From Candidatus Binatia bacterium (GTDB lineage: Bacteria > Desulfobacterota > Binatia > Bin18), in contig JAJEFA010000007.1 of assembly GCA_022820725.1 (NCBI GenBank), positions 157,215 through 221,214 of the forward strand: a DNA stretch of 64,000 nt, read 5' to 3'. This document shows positions 50,482 through 58,351 of this stretch, in pieces (position 1 is the first letter of the stretch; every line of letters starts with the position of its first letter). Made by a program: the position numbers and the translations under genes. The notes beneath the pieces are model-generated. The model saw only the letters and a list, made by a program, of their open reading frames with translations, ran no database searches and was not told the DNA's origin.

Positions 50482-52452
50482 TTATTTGACCTGGCCCGTC
50501 TGGGTTATGTCGTAGCCGTCCAGTTGTTCGACCGCACGTTTGAAAGCGTCGGAGCGGATGACGGCAGCGAGCCGCTGGCCCTGATCGCTGTTGAAGAAGG
50601 CTTTCTGAAAGACGAGGTCGTATTCCTCGCGCTCGATGGGAACAAAGTCGAGTTCCAGAGCTTTGGCCGCTGATTTGACACCAAGACCGGTATCCACCAA
50701 ACCGCTGGCAATAGCCACCGCAACCGCCATATGGGTGGTTTCTTCCCGTTCGTAGCCCTTGATGCGCTCCGGTTTGATGCGAAGTTTACCGAGCTTATAG
50801 TCCAACAGCACGCGCGTACCCGCCCCCGGCTGACGATTGATGAAGGCGACGTCCTTACGCGTCAGGTCTCTGAGATTCTTGATCTTTTTGGGGTTGCCTT
50901 TGGGAACAATCAGGCCCTGTTCCCGAATGACCAGATTCATCACAACCGACTTGGTGAGTAGCCGCTGTTTTTTGAGGTCGGGCAGATTATAGACGCCGCT
51001 GGCAGGGTCGAGCAGGTGGGTGCCGACCATATGGGCTTCGCCCCGTCTCAGGGCGACCAGACCGCCGAGTGAACCGATATTGCTGGCGGATATTTTGAGA
51101 CCCGGATGCTGGGCGCGGAGTTGATCGTCAAGCACACCGATGGTCAGGTCGTTGCTGCCGGTAAACAGAATCGTATTGGCGATTTCCTCTGCCGGACGCA
51201 GGAGTTCGACCTGCACCTCCGTACCCGCGTTCAAGCCCTCGTCCAGGGACGGAATACGCAACACTCCATCGGCCTTGACCATAGTGGTGATGACCCCGGC
51301 GCCGCGTCCGATGGGATTGGCCACAATCGTATCGCCGACCTGACCGAGGTTGACCCGGACAAACTCTTCCAGGCCGAGCCGCGACGGAACCTTGCGCGGC
51401 AGGACCGCCCGGATCTTAGCGGGCTCTTCTGCCGGCCGACCGAGAGAATGGGCGATCAGCTTGCGCAGGACCTGCTGACAGATCACGACCGCGGAAACCG
51501 GATAGCCGGGCAGGCCGATGACCGGCGTGCCGTCAATAACTGCCAGAATTGCGGGCTTACCCGGCATGACATCAATGCCGTGGACCAGGACTTCGCCCAG
51601 TGATTCCAGGGCTCGCAGCGTAAAATCGTGTTCACCGGCAGAGGAGCCGGCAATGATGATGACGATATCGTGCCGCTTGACCGCCTTTGCCAGCGCCCGG
51701 GTAATGGTTTTGAGGTCGTCCACGACTCGGGGCAAACGCTTGGGCACACCGCCCCACTCTTCCACAAAAGCCCCGGCGACCCGGGAGTTGAACTCGATAA
51801 TCCGGCCCGGCTCGGCCGGGTCGCCGGGTTCGATCAGCTCGGAACCGGTTGGAATAATACCAACCGTCGGAGGAGCCATGACCGGAATAGTGGTGTGGCC
51901 GGCGGCCAGCAGCGCACCAAGGTCGTACGGACGAAGCTTATGGCCACGCGGCAGCAGCGGTTCGGTGGCCACAATATCCTCGCCAACCAGGCGGACGTGC
52001 TGCCACGGGGTGGCGGAATCGCGAATCTCAATCTCGGCTTCGCTTTTCTTAAACACCCGCTCGATCATAACGACCGCATTAGCCCAGGTCGGAATAGGAT
52101 TACCGGTATCGACATATTGAAACGACGGCAGGGGGGCAGTGCCGTTCTTTCTCCGACGTGGCCGGCCGTCTTTTGCGACCCGCTTGAGCGTCAGTGGAAC
52201 AAATTCACTGGCGCCGAACGTATCCTCGGCTCGTACGGCAATACCGTCCATGGCTGCGCCATGGTAATGCGGGGCGGACAGCACCGCGAAAATAGGCTCG
52301 GCGGTGGTGCGGTGGAGTGCCTTTTCGACCGGGACCCGTTCGGTTTTTGAACGAGGTGGGACGGTACCAAGAAAAATATCGAGAGCGTCTTCCAGCGATT
52401 TCTTTTTGAGATAGCGCTTGCGGTCGGTTTTGGCGGCGTGCTGTCCGTGCAT
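50482..52452 (-). CDS. moeA: MoeA fused to a periplasmic-binding-type domain
   Basis: A 656-residue fusion. The first ~420 residues are MoeA (LSAPHYHGAAMDGIAVRAED; GIIPTGSELIEPG; VIIIAGSSAGEHDFT; VIGLPGYPVSAVV), which inserts molybdate into adenylylated molybdopterin. The C-terminal ~210 residues are a LysR-substrate/PBP-like domain (FTGSNDLTIGVLDDQLRAQH; FINRQPGAGTRVLLDYKLG) that may sense molybdate, tungstate or a cofactor. The frame extends upstream to 52509, but that part is translation of a palindromic repeat, so the ATG at 52452 is chosen. A second MoeA lies just upstream on the same strand. Two copies are common where Mo and W enzymes are both used. Confidence 0.88.
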   Translation of the reverse strand: MHGQHAAKTDRKRYLKKKSLEDALDIFLGTVPPRSKTERVPVEKALHRTTAEPIFAVLSAPHYHGAAMDGIAVRAEDTFGASEFVPLTLKRVAKDGRPRRRKNGTAPLPSFQYVDTGNPIPTWANAVVMIERVFKKSEAEIEIRDSATPWQHVRLVGEDIVATEPLLPRGHKLRPYDLGALLAAGHTTIPVMAPPTVGIIPTGSELIEPGDPAEPGRIIEFNSRVAGAFVEEWGGVPKRLPRVVDDLKTITRALAKAVKRHDIVIIIAGSSAGEHDFTLRALESLGEVLVHGIDVMPGKPAILAVIDGTPVIGLPGYPVSAVVICQQVLRKLIAHSLGRPAEEPAKIRAVLPRKVPSRLGLEEFVRVNLGQVGDTIVANPIGRGAGVITTMVKADGVLRIPSLDEGLNAGTEVQVELLRPAEEIANTILFTGSNDLTIGVLDDQLRAQHPGLKISASNIGSLGGLVALRRGEAHMVGTHLLDPASGVYNLPDLKKQRLLTKSVVMNLVIREQGLIVPKGNPKKIKNLRDLTRKDVAFINRQPGAGTRVLLDYKLGKLRIKPERIKGYEREETTHMAVAVAIASGLVDTGLGVKSAAKALELDFVPIEREEYDLVFQKAFFNSDQGQRLAAVIRSDAFKRAVEQLDGYDITQTGQVK

Positions 52453-52463
52453 GTGGGTTGCTC

Positions 52464-52491
52464 TTACAGGCAATTCATGAATTGCCCCTAC
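52464..52491. repeat. GTAGGGGC...GCCCCTAC palindrome, copy C
   Basis: GGCAATTCATGAATTGCC is perfect at the centre, the right end GCCCCTAC is intact and the left end is decayed (TTACAGGC). It lies between the two moeA genes and accounts for the false N-terminal extension (AIHELP) of the downstream moeA frame. Confidence 0.75.
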
Positions 52492-52498
52492 ATTGGGC

Positions 52499-52525
52499 CG
52501 GGCAACCACAGGGGGTTGCCCCTAC
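52499..52525. repeat. Related GGGCAACC...GGTTGCCC palindrome
   Basis: GGGCAACC, a 6-base loop, and GGTTGCCCCTAC. It shares the GCCCCTAC end with copies A-C but has a different core. It is only 8 bases from copy C. Confidence 0.7.
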
Positions 52526-52535
52526 AGTTTTCGTT

Positions 52536-52558
52536 CCCTCGCCCCTTGGGGGAGAGGG
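52536..52558. repeat. CCCTCGCCCC...GGGGGAGAGGG inverted repeat
   Basis: An inverted repeat of the CCCTC/GAGGG kind that is dispersed in many GC-rich genomes, here the third repeat packed into 125 bases between the two moeA genes. No T tract. Confidence 0.5.
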
Positions 52559-52578
52559 CTAGGGTGAGGGGTTCTCCA

Positions 52579-53868
52579 TTAGAACAGAATCACTTCAACT
52601 TCTTCTCCGGCCTCTCGTCCTTCTTCGTTATGGGGAATACAGACCATGCCGTCGGCTTGCACCAGGCTGAAGATCGCACCGGATTTTCCCGGTAGCGGCC
52701 GGGCGAGTTGTGAGCCTCGCTCTCCATTTGGGGAGGCGTTTTGCAGCGTGACCCGGACATAATCCTCCCGTCCGGGGGCGGAGGCAATATTTTGGGCCAG
52801 CCGGGCGCGGGCCGTGCGCAGCGGCACAAAGGCCGTATCCGTGGACTCGCCGCCTATCATTCGCACCAGTGGTGCGCCAAAGAGAGCAAAGACGACCAGC
52901 GCTGACACCGGGTGACCGGGCAGCCCCATGACTGGCTTGCCGGCAGCGCGGGCAAAGATCGTCGGCTTGCCCGGAGCAATGGAAATACCGTGAAAGAAGA
53001 GCTCTGAGCGCGGGAATGAACAGATGACATCCAGCGCCATGTCCTTGATGCCCACCGAACTGCCGCCGGACACCATCACGACATCAGCGGCTTTCAGGGC
53101 GGTGGAGAGCGCCTTGGTAAACGCCTGCGGATCATCTTTGATGACGCCCAGGTCCGTCACGCTCCCGCCACATTCGGTAATCATGGCGTGGAGAGAATAC
53201 TGGTTCACGTTCCGGACCTGGCCGGGGCGGGGAGAGCGTGAGGGCGGAATGATTTCGTCGCCCGTGGAAATCAGCGCCACGGTCGGACGTTTGTAGACCG
53301 GCACTTTGGTAATCCCCACGCCGGTAAGTGCACCGATATCGTGGGCGCGCAGGCGGCGCCCGGCGGGAAAGATCGGCTTCTTTTTTTTGATGTCCTCGCC
53401 AACGCGGAGAATGTTTTCCCACGGCGACACGCTGCGTAAGATCTCGACTGTCCCGTCGCCCAACTCCTCGGTGTACTCCACCATGACCATGGAGTTTGCG
53501 CCCGGCGGGAGCATGCCGCCGGTCGCAATCCGCATGGTCTCGCCCTTCTTGAGCCGGCGTTTCGCTTCCGAGCCCATCTCGATTGCTCCAACGAGTTTAA
53601 GGTAGGCCGGCAGACTGGCCGACGCCCCAAAGGTATCCTGGGCACGGACCGCGTAGCCGTCCATATTCGTCCGGTTGAAATGGGGCAGATCGACCGGAGA
53701 GGTCAAGGGCTTGGCCAGCGTCCGCCCGCAGGCGTCGAGTACCGGAATCTGTTCGCTTTTGGTCTTGGGGGCAAAGGCGGCAAGCTGACGGCGGGCTTCC
53801 TCGGACGTCACCACCCGAAAAAAGGCTTTGACCGGGGCCGGAGCTAGAGCCGCTGATGCGCGAGGCAC
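52579..53868 (-). CDS. moeA: Molybdopterin molybdotransferase MoeA
   Basis: A 429-residue stand-alone MoeA. It has DLPHFNRTNMDGYAVRAQDT (substrate loop), GGMLPPGANSMVMVEYTEEL, LISTGDEIIPPSRSPRPGQV, MVSGGSSVGIKDMA and LPGHPVSALVVFALFG, covering all four MoeA domains. It catalyses molybdate (or tungstate) insertion into MPT-AMP. Its start overlaps the end of the nitrilase-type gene upstream by 25 bases, so both are translated from the same messenger. The downstream MoeA-PBP fusion is separated by a repeat cluster of about 125 bases. Confidence 0.92.
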   Translation of the reverse strand: MPRASAALAPAPVKAFFRVVTSEEARRQLAAFAPKTKSEQIPVLDACGRTLAKPLTSPVDLPHFNRTNMDGYAVRAQDTFGASASLPAYLKLVGAIEMGSEAKRRLKKGETMRIATGGMLPPGANSMVMVEYTEELGDGTVEILRSVSPWENILRVGEDIKKKKPIFPAGRRLRAHDIGALTGVGITKVPVYKRPTVALISTGDEIIPPSRSPRPGQVRNVNQYSLHAMITECGGSVTDLGVIKDDPQAFTKALSTALKAADVVMVSGGSSVGIKDMALDVICSFPRSELFFHGISIAPGKPTIFARAAGKPVMGLPGHPVSALVVFALFGAPLVRMIGGESTDTAFVPLRTARARLAQNIASAPGREDYVRVTLQNASPNGERGSQLARPLPGKSGAIFSLVQADGMVCIPHNEEGREAGEEVEVILF

Positions 53869-54647
53869 GGCAGTTCCTTCCTCACTTTTTCCAGATAATC
53901 GAGATCAATCTCGGCGGTGATGAAACACTCGCGGTCGGGCGCCCGGGCAATAATTTTGCCCCACGGGTCAACAATCATGGAGTTGCCATAGTCGGCAAAG
54001 CCGTACACGTTTTTTCCGATCTGGTTCGGGGCAATGATATACACCTGGTTTTCAATAGCCCGCGCCCGCAGCAGGGCTTCCCAATGGGCCGCGCCGGTCG
54101 GAAAGGTGAACGCCGACGGAACGGAGATGATTTCCGCGCCCTTGCGGGAAAGCCCCCGGTAGAGTTCGGGGAAGCGGAGATCGTAGCAGACCGAAAGACC
54201 GACTGTGCCGAGCGGCGTGGAGGCCACGATGACTTCTTCTCCCGGCTTCATGCTGTCGGACTCTCTGATACTGACCTGACCGGGGATATCAACGTCAAAG
54301 AGGTGGATCTTACGGTACTGCGCCAAGAGGGCGCCCTGCGGGTTGATCAGCAGGCTGGTGTTATAGGCGCGGACTTCGTCCGATTTTTCGAGGAAGGAGC
54401 CGGCCAGCAAGTGAATTCCGAGTTGGGTTGCCAAATCCTGCAGGCGCCGTGTGGTCGGACCGGGGATGGGCTCGACCTGTTCGGGCTCTTTTTTATGCCG
54501 CCCGCGCCAGGAGAAGACCTCCGGCAGCACGACCAGGGCGGCACCCCGTTCTGCGGCCAGACGTACAAACGTTTCGGCCTTGGCCAGATTCTCTTCTTTT
54601 GAAGAGGACGCGGTCATTTGCACTGCCGCGGCGAGATAGGATCGCAT
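53844..54647 (-). CDS. Carbon-nitrogen hydrolase, Nit1/Nit2-like
   Basis: A 267-residue nitrilase-superfamily amidase with the Glu-Lys-Cys triad E43 (VVLPEVFSW), K113 (AQYRKIHLFD) and C154 (LSVCYDLRFPE). Sequence and length fit the Nit1/Nit2 group, which removes the alpha-ketoglutaramate or deaminated glutathione by hydrolysing its amide. Its 3' end overlaps the second moeA start by 25 bases. Why an amide-repair enzyme is coupled to molybdenum cofactor genes is not clear; shared transcription may be chance. Confidence 0.9.
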   Translation of the reverse strand: MRSYLAAAVQMTASSSKEENLAKAETFVRLAAERGAALVVLPEVFSWRGRHKKEPEQVEPIPGPTTRRLQDLATQLGIHLLAGSFLEKSDEVRAYNTSLLINPQGALLAQYRKIHLFDVDIPGQVSIRESDSMKPGEEVIVASTPLGTVGLSVCYDLRFPELYRGLSRKGAEIISVPSAFTFPTGAAHWEALLRARAIENQVYIIAPNQIGKNVYGFADYGNSMIVDPWGKIIARAPDRECFITAEIDLDYLEKVRKELPCLAHQRL

Positions 54648-54783
54648 GATTCAGACTCCCTCAGTCTCTGAGGACGAAGACTACCGAACGCCTCACAGGG
54701 GGTCAAGAGAAGAGGCAGGTACTTTGCGACTCCCATCTGTTTCGATACAGATATGCGAGAGCGATCTTACGGTCTCTTTTACT

Positions 54784-55074
54784 ATGCGATTTCATTCGAA
54801 TAGAGCAGGCTGGCGGTGGCGGCTTCAACTCATGGGGGGAGTCCTGGCAGTCTTTGGAATGTTCTTCGCGGGCTGCCAAACGCTTCAGTATGCGATGTCT
54901 TTTACCGAGTCGAGGCGCGACCCGCAGCTTGCCCGGATACTGGGTAACCGGGCGGAACTGGAAGAGCAGTATTGGCAGTGCCAGATTGAGCACGGGAGTG
55001 CCGACGCCGCCGAGTGTGCCCGGTACAAACGAGAATTGGACAAGCCGCTTACGCCGCCGGCCGCCTCAGAGTAG
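54784..55074 (+). CDS. Small lipoprotein, unknown
   Basis: A 96-residue protein with a signal sequence and lipobox: WRWRLQLMGGVLAVFGMFFA then GC, so Cys31 would be lipidated. The mature part is short, charged and probably helical (FTESRRDPQLARILGNRAEL), with two further Cys (WQCQIEHG, AECARYK) that might form a disulphide. The ATG at 54784 is the first Met before the signal; no clear ribosome site is seen. No family recognised. It lies between convergent and divergent neighbours and is probably monocistronic. Confidence 0.6.
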   Translation: MRFHSNRAGWRWRLQLMGGVLAVFGMFFAGCQTLQYAMSFTESRRDPQLARILGNRAELEEQYWQCQIEHGSADAAECARYKRELDKPLTPPAASE

Positions 55075-55112
55075 AAGCCGCTGGGCAAGTTCCAAAACCA
55101 GCGGACGGCTCC

Positions 55113-55868
55113 TCAGTTCTGCCTATCCATAACGGCCAGACCCTCCAGAGCCAGCCCATAACCCAGACCGTCAAGCATCAGTTTTTTGATCTGCTGGGTA
55201 ATGGATATGCGCGCATACCGCAGGGTCAGGGGGGGCTGTTTGACCAGTTGTTCGGCCAGCTCCCAGGCACGAGCAGACAGTTGGTCCGGTGGCAGCACCT
55301 CATTCACCACCCCAAGGGTGAGTGCCTCCTGGGCAGACAGCTTTTGTCCGGTCAGGAGAAAATAGCGTCCTCGGTTGGCCCCCAAAAGCAGCGGCCAGAC
55401 CAGATGGACGCCGTCACCCGGCACAATCCCGTTTGGAAAATGGGGAGCGTCCTGAAACGCTGCGGTCTCGGACGCCAACACGATATCGCACAGCACAGGG
55501 ATCTCCGCATGGATGAGGGCCGGCCCGTTGACTGCTGATATCATCGGCACGGGAATATCGAGCAGATTCATCAGCAGGCGCTTGCCTTCCCAATAGACAG
55601 TGTCCCAGCCGCGCGGCGTACCCAGGCTGTCGCCAAAACTGGCAAAATCAATATCCGCGCAATAGCTGTCGCCCGTTCCGGCCAGAATAACGACTTTATT
55701 CTCCGGGTCGGCTCCGATATCAACGCAGGCATGGCCGATTTCGCGGTGGGCCGGTTCATTCCAGACCAATGGGCCATCGTTGACGTGAAAGGTGACTTCG
55801 AGAATGCCGTTGCGCCGCTGCATTTTCATTGTTTCGTACTTATTGGCATAATCCTCAAATTGACTCAT
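55113..55868 (-). CDS. Crotonase-fold beta-diketone hydrolase, 6-oxocamphor hydrolase-like
   Basis: A 251-residue crotonase superfamily protein. The usual hydratase glutamates are missing. In their place are H41 (EPAHREIG), H120 (ALIHAEIPV) and D152 (IVPGDGVH), which match His45, His122 and Asp154 of 6-oxocamphor hydrolase as I recall it. The segments ENKVVILAGTG, FQDAPHFPNGIVPGDG and RGRYFLLTGQ also agree. That enzyme cleaves a C-C bond of a cyclic beta-diketone by a retro-Claisen reaction without CoA. A terpenoid or cyclic diketone substrate is therefore plausible. A GGAGGGGGACAG ribosome site precedes the ATG. Confidence 0.75.
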   Translation of the reverse strand: MSQFEDYANKYETMKMQRRNGILEVTFHVNDGPLVWNEPAHREIGHACVDIGADPENKVVILAGTGDSYCADIDFASFGDSLGTPRGWDTVYWEGKRLLMNLLDIPVPMISAVNGPALIHAEIPVLCDIVLASETAAFQDAPHFPNGIVPGDGVHLVWPLLLGANRGRYFLLTGQKLSAQEALTLGVVNEVLPPDQLSARAWELAEQLVKQPPLTLRYARISITQQIKKLMLDGLGYGLALEGLAVMDRQN

Positions 55869-55975
55869 CTGTCCCCCTCCTGTTTTCTTTTACCTTCCCT
55901 TCTAACGCTTCTCTGAGGGCGCTGTCGAGAGATATGGTATAGAGGAACAAGTCTGCACCAATGAAAGAAAGGTAG

Positions 55976-56644
55976 ATGTCCATGTCGCATTTTGAGAGAA
56001 CCGAGCGAACCCGATTGCGCCGTATGCCGGAGCGCGCGTCATACGACACCGCAGTCGTCGAGGCCATTCTGGCGGAAGGCTTATACTGCCACGTCGGCTT
56101 CAGTGTTGACGGTCAGCCGTATGTAATTCCCACGATCTACGCACATATTGAGGATCGTCTGTATATTCACGGCTCGGCTGCGAGCCGGATGCTGCGCACG
56201 ATTGGTGGGAGTCTACCGGTCTGCGTCACCGTCACCCTCCTGGACGGTCTGGTGCTGGCTCGTTCAGCCTTTCATCATTCGATGAATTATCGCTCCGTGG
56301 TGATTCTCGGCCAAGCCACAGAGGTTACCGACCCGGACGAAAAGCTGACCGCCCTCAAAGCCATTGTCGATCACGTCATGACCGAACGCTGGGCCGACGT
56401 CCGCGAACCGTCGGCTCAGGAACTCAAGGCCACGAGCGTGATCCGCGTGCCCCTGGAAGAAGTGTCGGCAAAAATTCGTACCGGGCCACCAGTGGACGCG
56501 GAGGAAGACTATCAGCTCAACTGCTGGGCGGGTGAGCTGCCGTTGCACCTGGTGCCACAACAGCCGGTCGCCGACCCGCAACTCCGAGCCGATATCGCTC
56601 TGCCGGAATACGCGAAAGATTATCAACGTTCTGGAGAGAAATGA
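55976..56644 (+). CDS. PNPOx-like FMN-binding split-barrel protein
   Basis: A 222-residue protein of the pyridoxamine 5'-phosphate oxidase-like split-barrel family. Characteristic parts are ILAEGLYCHVGFSVDGQPYV, YIHGSAASRMLR and HHSMNYRSVVILGQA. It belongs to the branch annotated as flavin-nucleotide-binding or nitroimidazole-resistance-like proteins, and may reduce small nitro or other electron-accepting compounds with FMN or F420. The start has two close ATGs (55976, 55982). Its stop overlaps the following PaiB-like gene by four bases (ATGA), so the two split-barrel proteins are coexpressed. Confidence 0.85.
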   Translation: MSMSHFERTERTRLRRMPERASYDTAVVEAILAEGLYCHVGFSVDGQPYVIPTIYAHIEDRLYIHGSAASRMLRTIGGSLPVCVTVTLLDGLVLARSAFHHSMNYRSVVILGQATEVTDPDEKLTALKAIVDHVMTERWADVREPSAQELKATSVIRVPLEEVSAKIRTGPPVDAEEDYQLNCWAGELPLHLVPQQPVADPQLRADIALPEYAKDYQRSGEK

Positions 56645-57279
56645 TGTACTGCCCAAAAGCATTTGCAGTTTCAGACCCTGAACAGCTCCAGCATTTTATC
56701 GCGCAATATAGCTTTGCCACATTAGTAAGCACCGTAGATGGACATCCTTTTGCAACGCATCTGCCGCTCCTTCTTGACCCTGGCATGTCAACGCACGGGA
56801 CACTGCTCGGCCATATGGCGCGGGCCAATCCGCAATGGCAGGCTTTCGAGAGCGGTCAGGAAGTGCTTGCTATATTCCAAGGGCCGCACGCCTATATCTC
56901 CCCGAGTTGGTACGAGACGACGCCCGCTGTTCCAACTTGGAATTATGCAACGGTACACGTGTATGGCGTGCCTCGTATTATCGAGGATAGCCAGCGGCTC
57001 ACTACTTTGGTTGACCGGCTCACCGCTGTCTACGAGTCTGGGATGCCACAACCATGGCCGGGAGATATTCCGATGGACTTTAAGCAAAAGTTGCTCAAGG
57101 CCATTGTCGGATTTGTGATCGATATCACACGCATTGAAGGAAAATTCAAACTTGGTCAGAACAGACCGCTTGCGGATCAACAGGCTGTGGCCCAACGGCT
57201 CGCCATACAGGCTGATCCCATTGCGCAGGAATTGAGCGAGCTGACGCTGGCTCAGCTCACAAACGAGGCTTCCGTTTGA
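56641..57279 (+). CDS. PaiB-type FMN-binding protein
   Basis: A 212-residue protein of the FMN-binding negative transcriptional regulator (PaiB) family: FATLVSTVDGHPFATHLPLL, LLGHMARANPQWQAF, VLAIFQGPHAYISPSWYE then VPTWNYATVHVYG, and the closing IVGFVIDITRIEGKFKLGQN. PaiB represses sporulation and protease genes in Bacillus, but most family members are probably flavin enzymes. It starts in an ATGA overlap with the gene above. Confidence 0.9.
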   Translation: MMYCPKAFAVSDPEQLQHFIAQYSFATLVSTVDGHPFATHLPLLLDPGMSTHGTLLGHMARANPQWQAFESGQEVLAIFQGPHAYISPSWYETTPAVPTWNYATVHVYGVPRIIEDSQRLTTLVDRLTAVYESGMPQPWPGDIPMDFKQKLLKAIVGFVIDITRIEGKFKLGQNRPLADQQAVAQRLAIQADPIAQELSELTLAQLTNEASV

Positions 57280-57336
57280 ACGTTGGAGAGGGTTGGCTTA
57301 ACGAAAAAAGAAGATATTCCCGCCGAACACTGAGCC

Positions 57337-58329
57337 CTATTCCGACAGCGCTCCGCCGCAGGAGCTGCCCGCACCAGCGGTGCAGCCGTAGCAATGGGAA
57401 TTCAGACGAATGTCCCGACCGATGAGCTGCCGGACCAAGCTGTTGGCGGAGTGTTCGCCTAGGCGGAGCGGGGTGCCGTTACCCAGTCGCAGATCAAGCA
57501 TCTGGTTAAAATCGCAGTCGTACAGATAGCCGTCCCAGGAGATGCTCACCAAGTGGCGGCACATCAGGCTCTCAAGCGTGGCCGGATTAAAGGCATGGAC
57601 CAACAGTTCTATGTATTCGGCCAGCTTGCCATCCCGTTCCAAGCTGTGGGCAAAGCGGGCGATGGGCATATTCGTAATGGTCAGCAGACTGTTAAACGTC
57701 AGTCCAAAGCGTTCGCCGAGTTCCCGTTTATAATCCGCCTCCAGGTTTTTCTGAGGTGGCGGCAGGTGAGCACCAACCGGGTTGTAGACAAGATTGAGGA
57801 CTAGACCCGAACCTGCCCGTCCGTAGCCGAGGGCGTTTAATTGCTGGAGGGCGGAAATGGATTTCTCGTAGACGCCGTGGCCACGTTGTGCGGTGACGTT
57901 CTCTTCCGAGTAACAGGGCAGGCTGGCAACGATTTCAACCTGATGTGCGGCCAGAAATTCAGCAAGGTCTTCCTGGCCGGGCTCAAACAGGACAGTCAAA
58001 TTACAGCGGTCCAGCACATGCCGGCCGTTTTGTCGGCTTTGCTCAACCAGAAAGCGGAAGGATGGATTCAGCTCAGGCGCGCCACCGGTCAGATCGACCG
58101 TTCGAGCCCCGGCTGCGCGTATGAGTTCGAGGGCCAGTCCGGCCGTCCGCGGAGTCATGATCTCGGTCCGTTTCGGACCGGCATCAACATGACAGTGGAG
58201 GCAGGCCTGGTTGCACAGCTTACCCAGGTTGATCTGAACGGTCTCCAGCTCGGCCCGTTTGAGGGGCAGACCTCCCTCCTGGCGTAACCGCTCGGTAAAG
58301 GGCTGAAAAGATTGCTCAGCGGCGTGCAT
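57337..58329 (-). CDS. arsS: Arsenosugar biosynthesis radical SAM protein ArsS
   Basis: A 330-residue radical SAM enzyme with the cluster motif C39, C43, C46 (LCNQACLHCHVDAGP). It also has the long conserved NLVYNPVGAHLPPPQKNLEA segment and a C-terminal cysteine field (YDCDFNQML; CYGCTAGAGSSCGG). This matches ArsS, which joins the 5'-deoxyadenosyl group of SAM to dimethylarsenite to give the precursor of oxo-arsenosugars. It follows arsM on the same strand after 22 bases, the established pair. Its product detoxifies arsenic in algae and some bacteria. Confidence 0.93.
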   Translation of the reverse strand: MHAAEQSFQPFTERLRQEGGLPLKRAELETVQINLGKLCNQACLHCHVDAGPKRTEIMTPRTAGLALELIRAAGARTVDLTGGAPELNPSFRFLVEQSRQNGRHVLDRCNLTVLFEPGQEDLAEFLAAHQVEIVASLPCYSEENVTAQRGHGVYEKSISALQQLNALGYGRAGSGLVLNLVYNPVGAHLPPPQKNLEADYKRELGERFGLTFNSLLTITNMPIARFAHSLERDGKLAEYIELLVHAFNPATLESLMCRHLVSISWDGYLYDCDFNQMLDLRLGNGTPLRLGEHSANSLVRQLIGRDIRLNSHCYGCTAGAGSSCGGALSE

Positions 58330-58351
58330 GCGCGTGTAGCCACTCCTTTAG

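Noticed and set aside
52453..52509. N-terminal extension of the MoeA-PBP gene (VGAIHELPVRA)
   Set aside because: It is translation of the palindromic repeat, and the same peptide appears wherever this repeat is translated; the start is moved to 52452.
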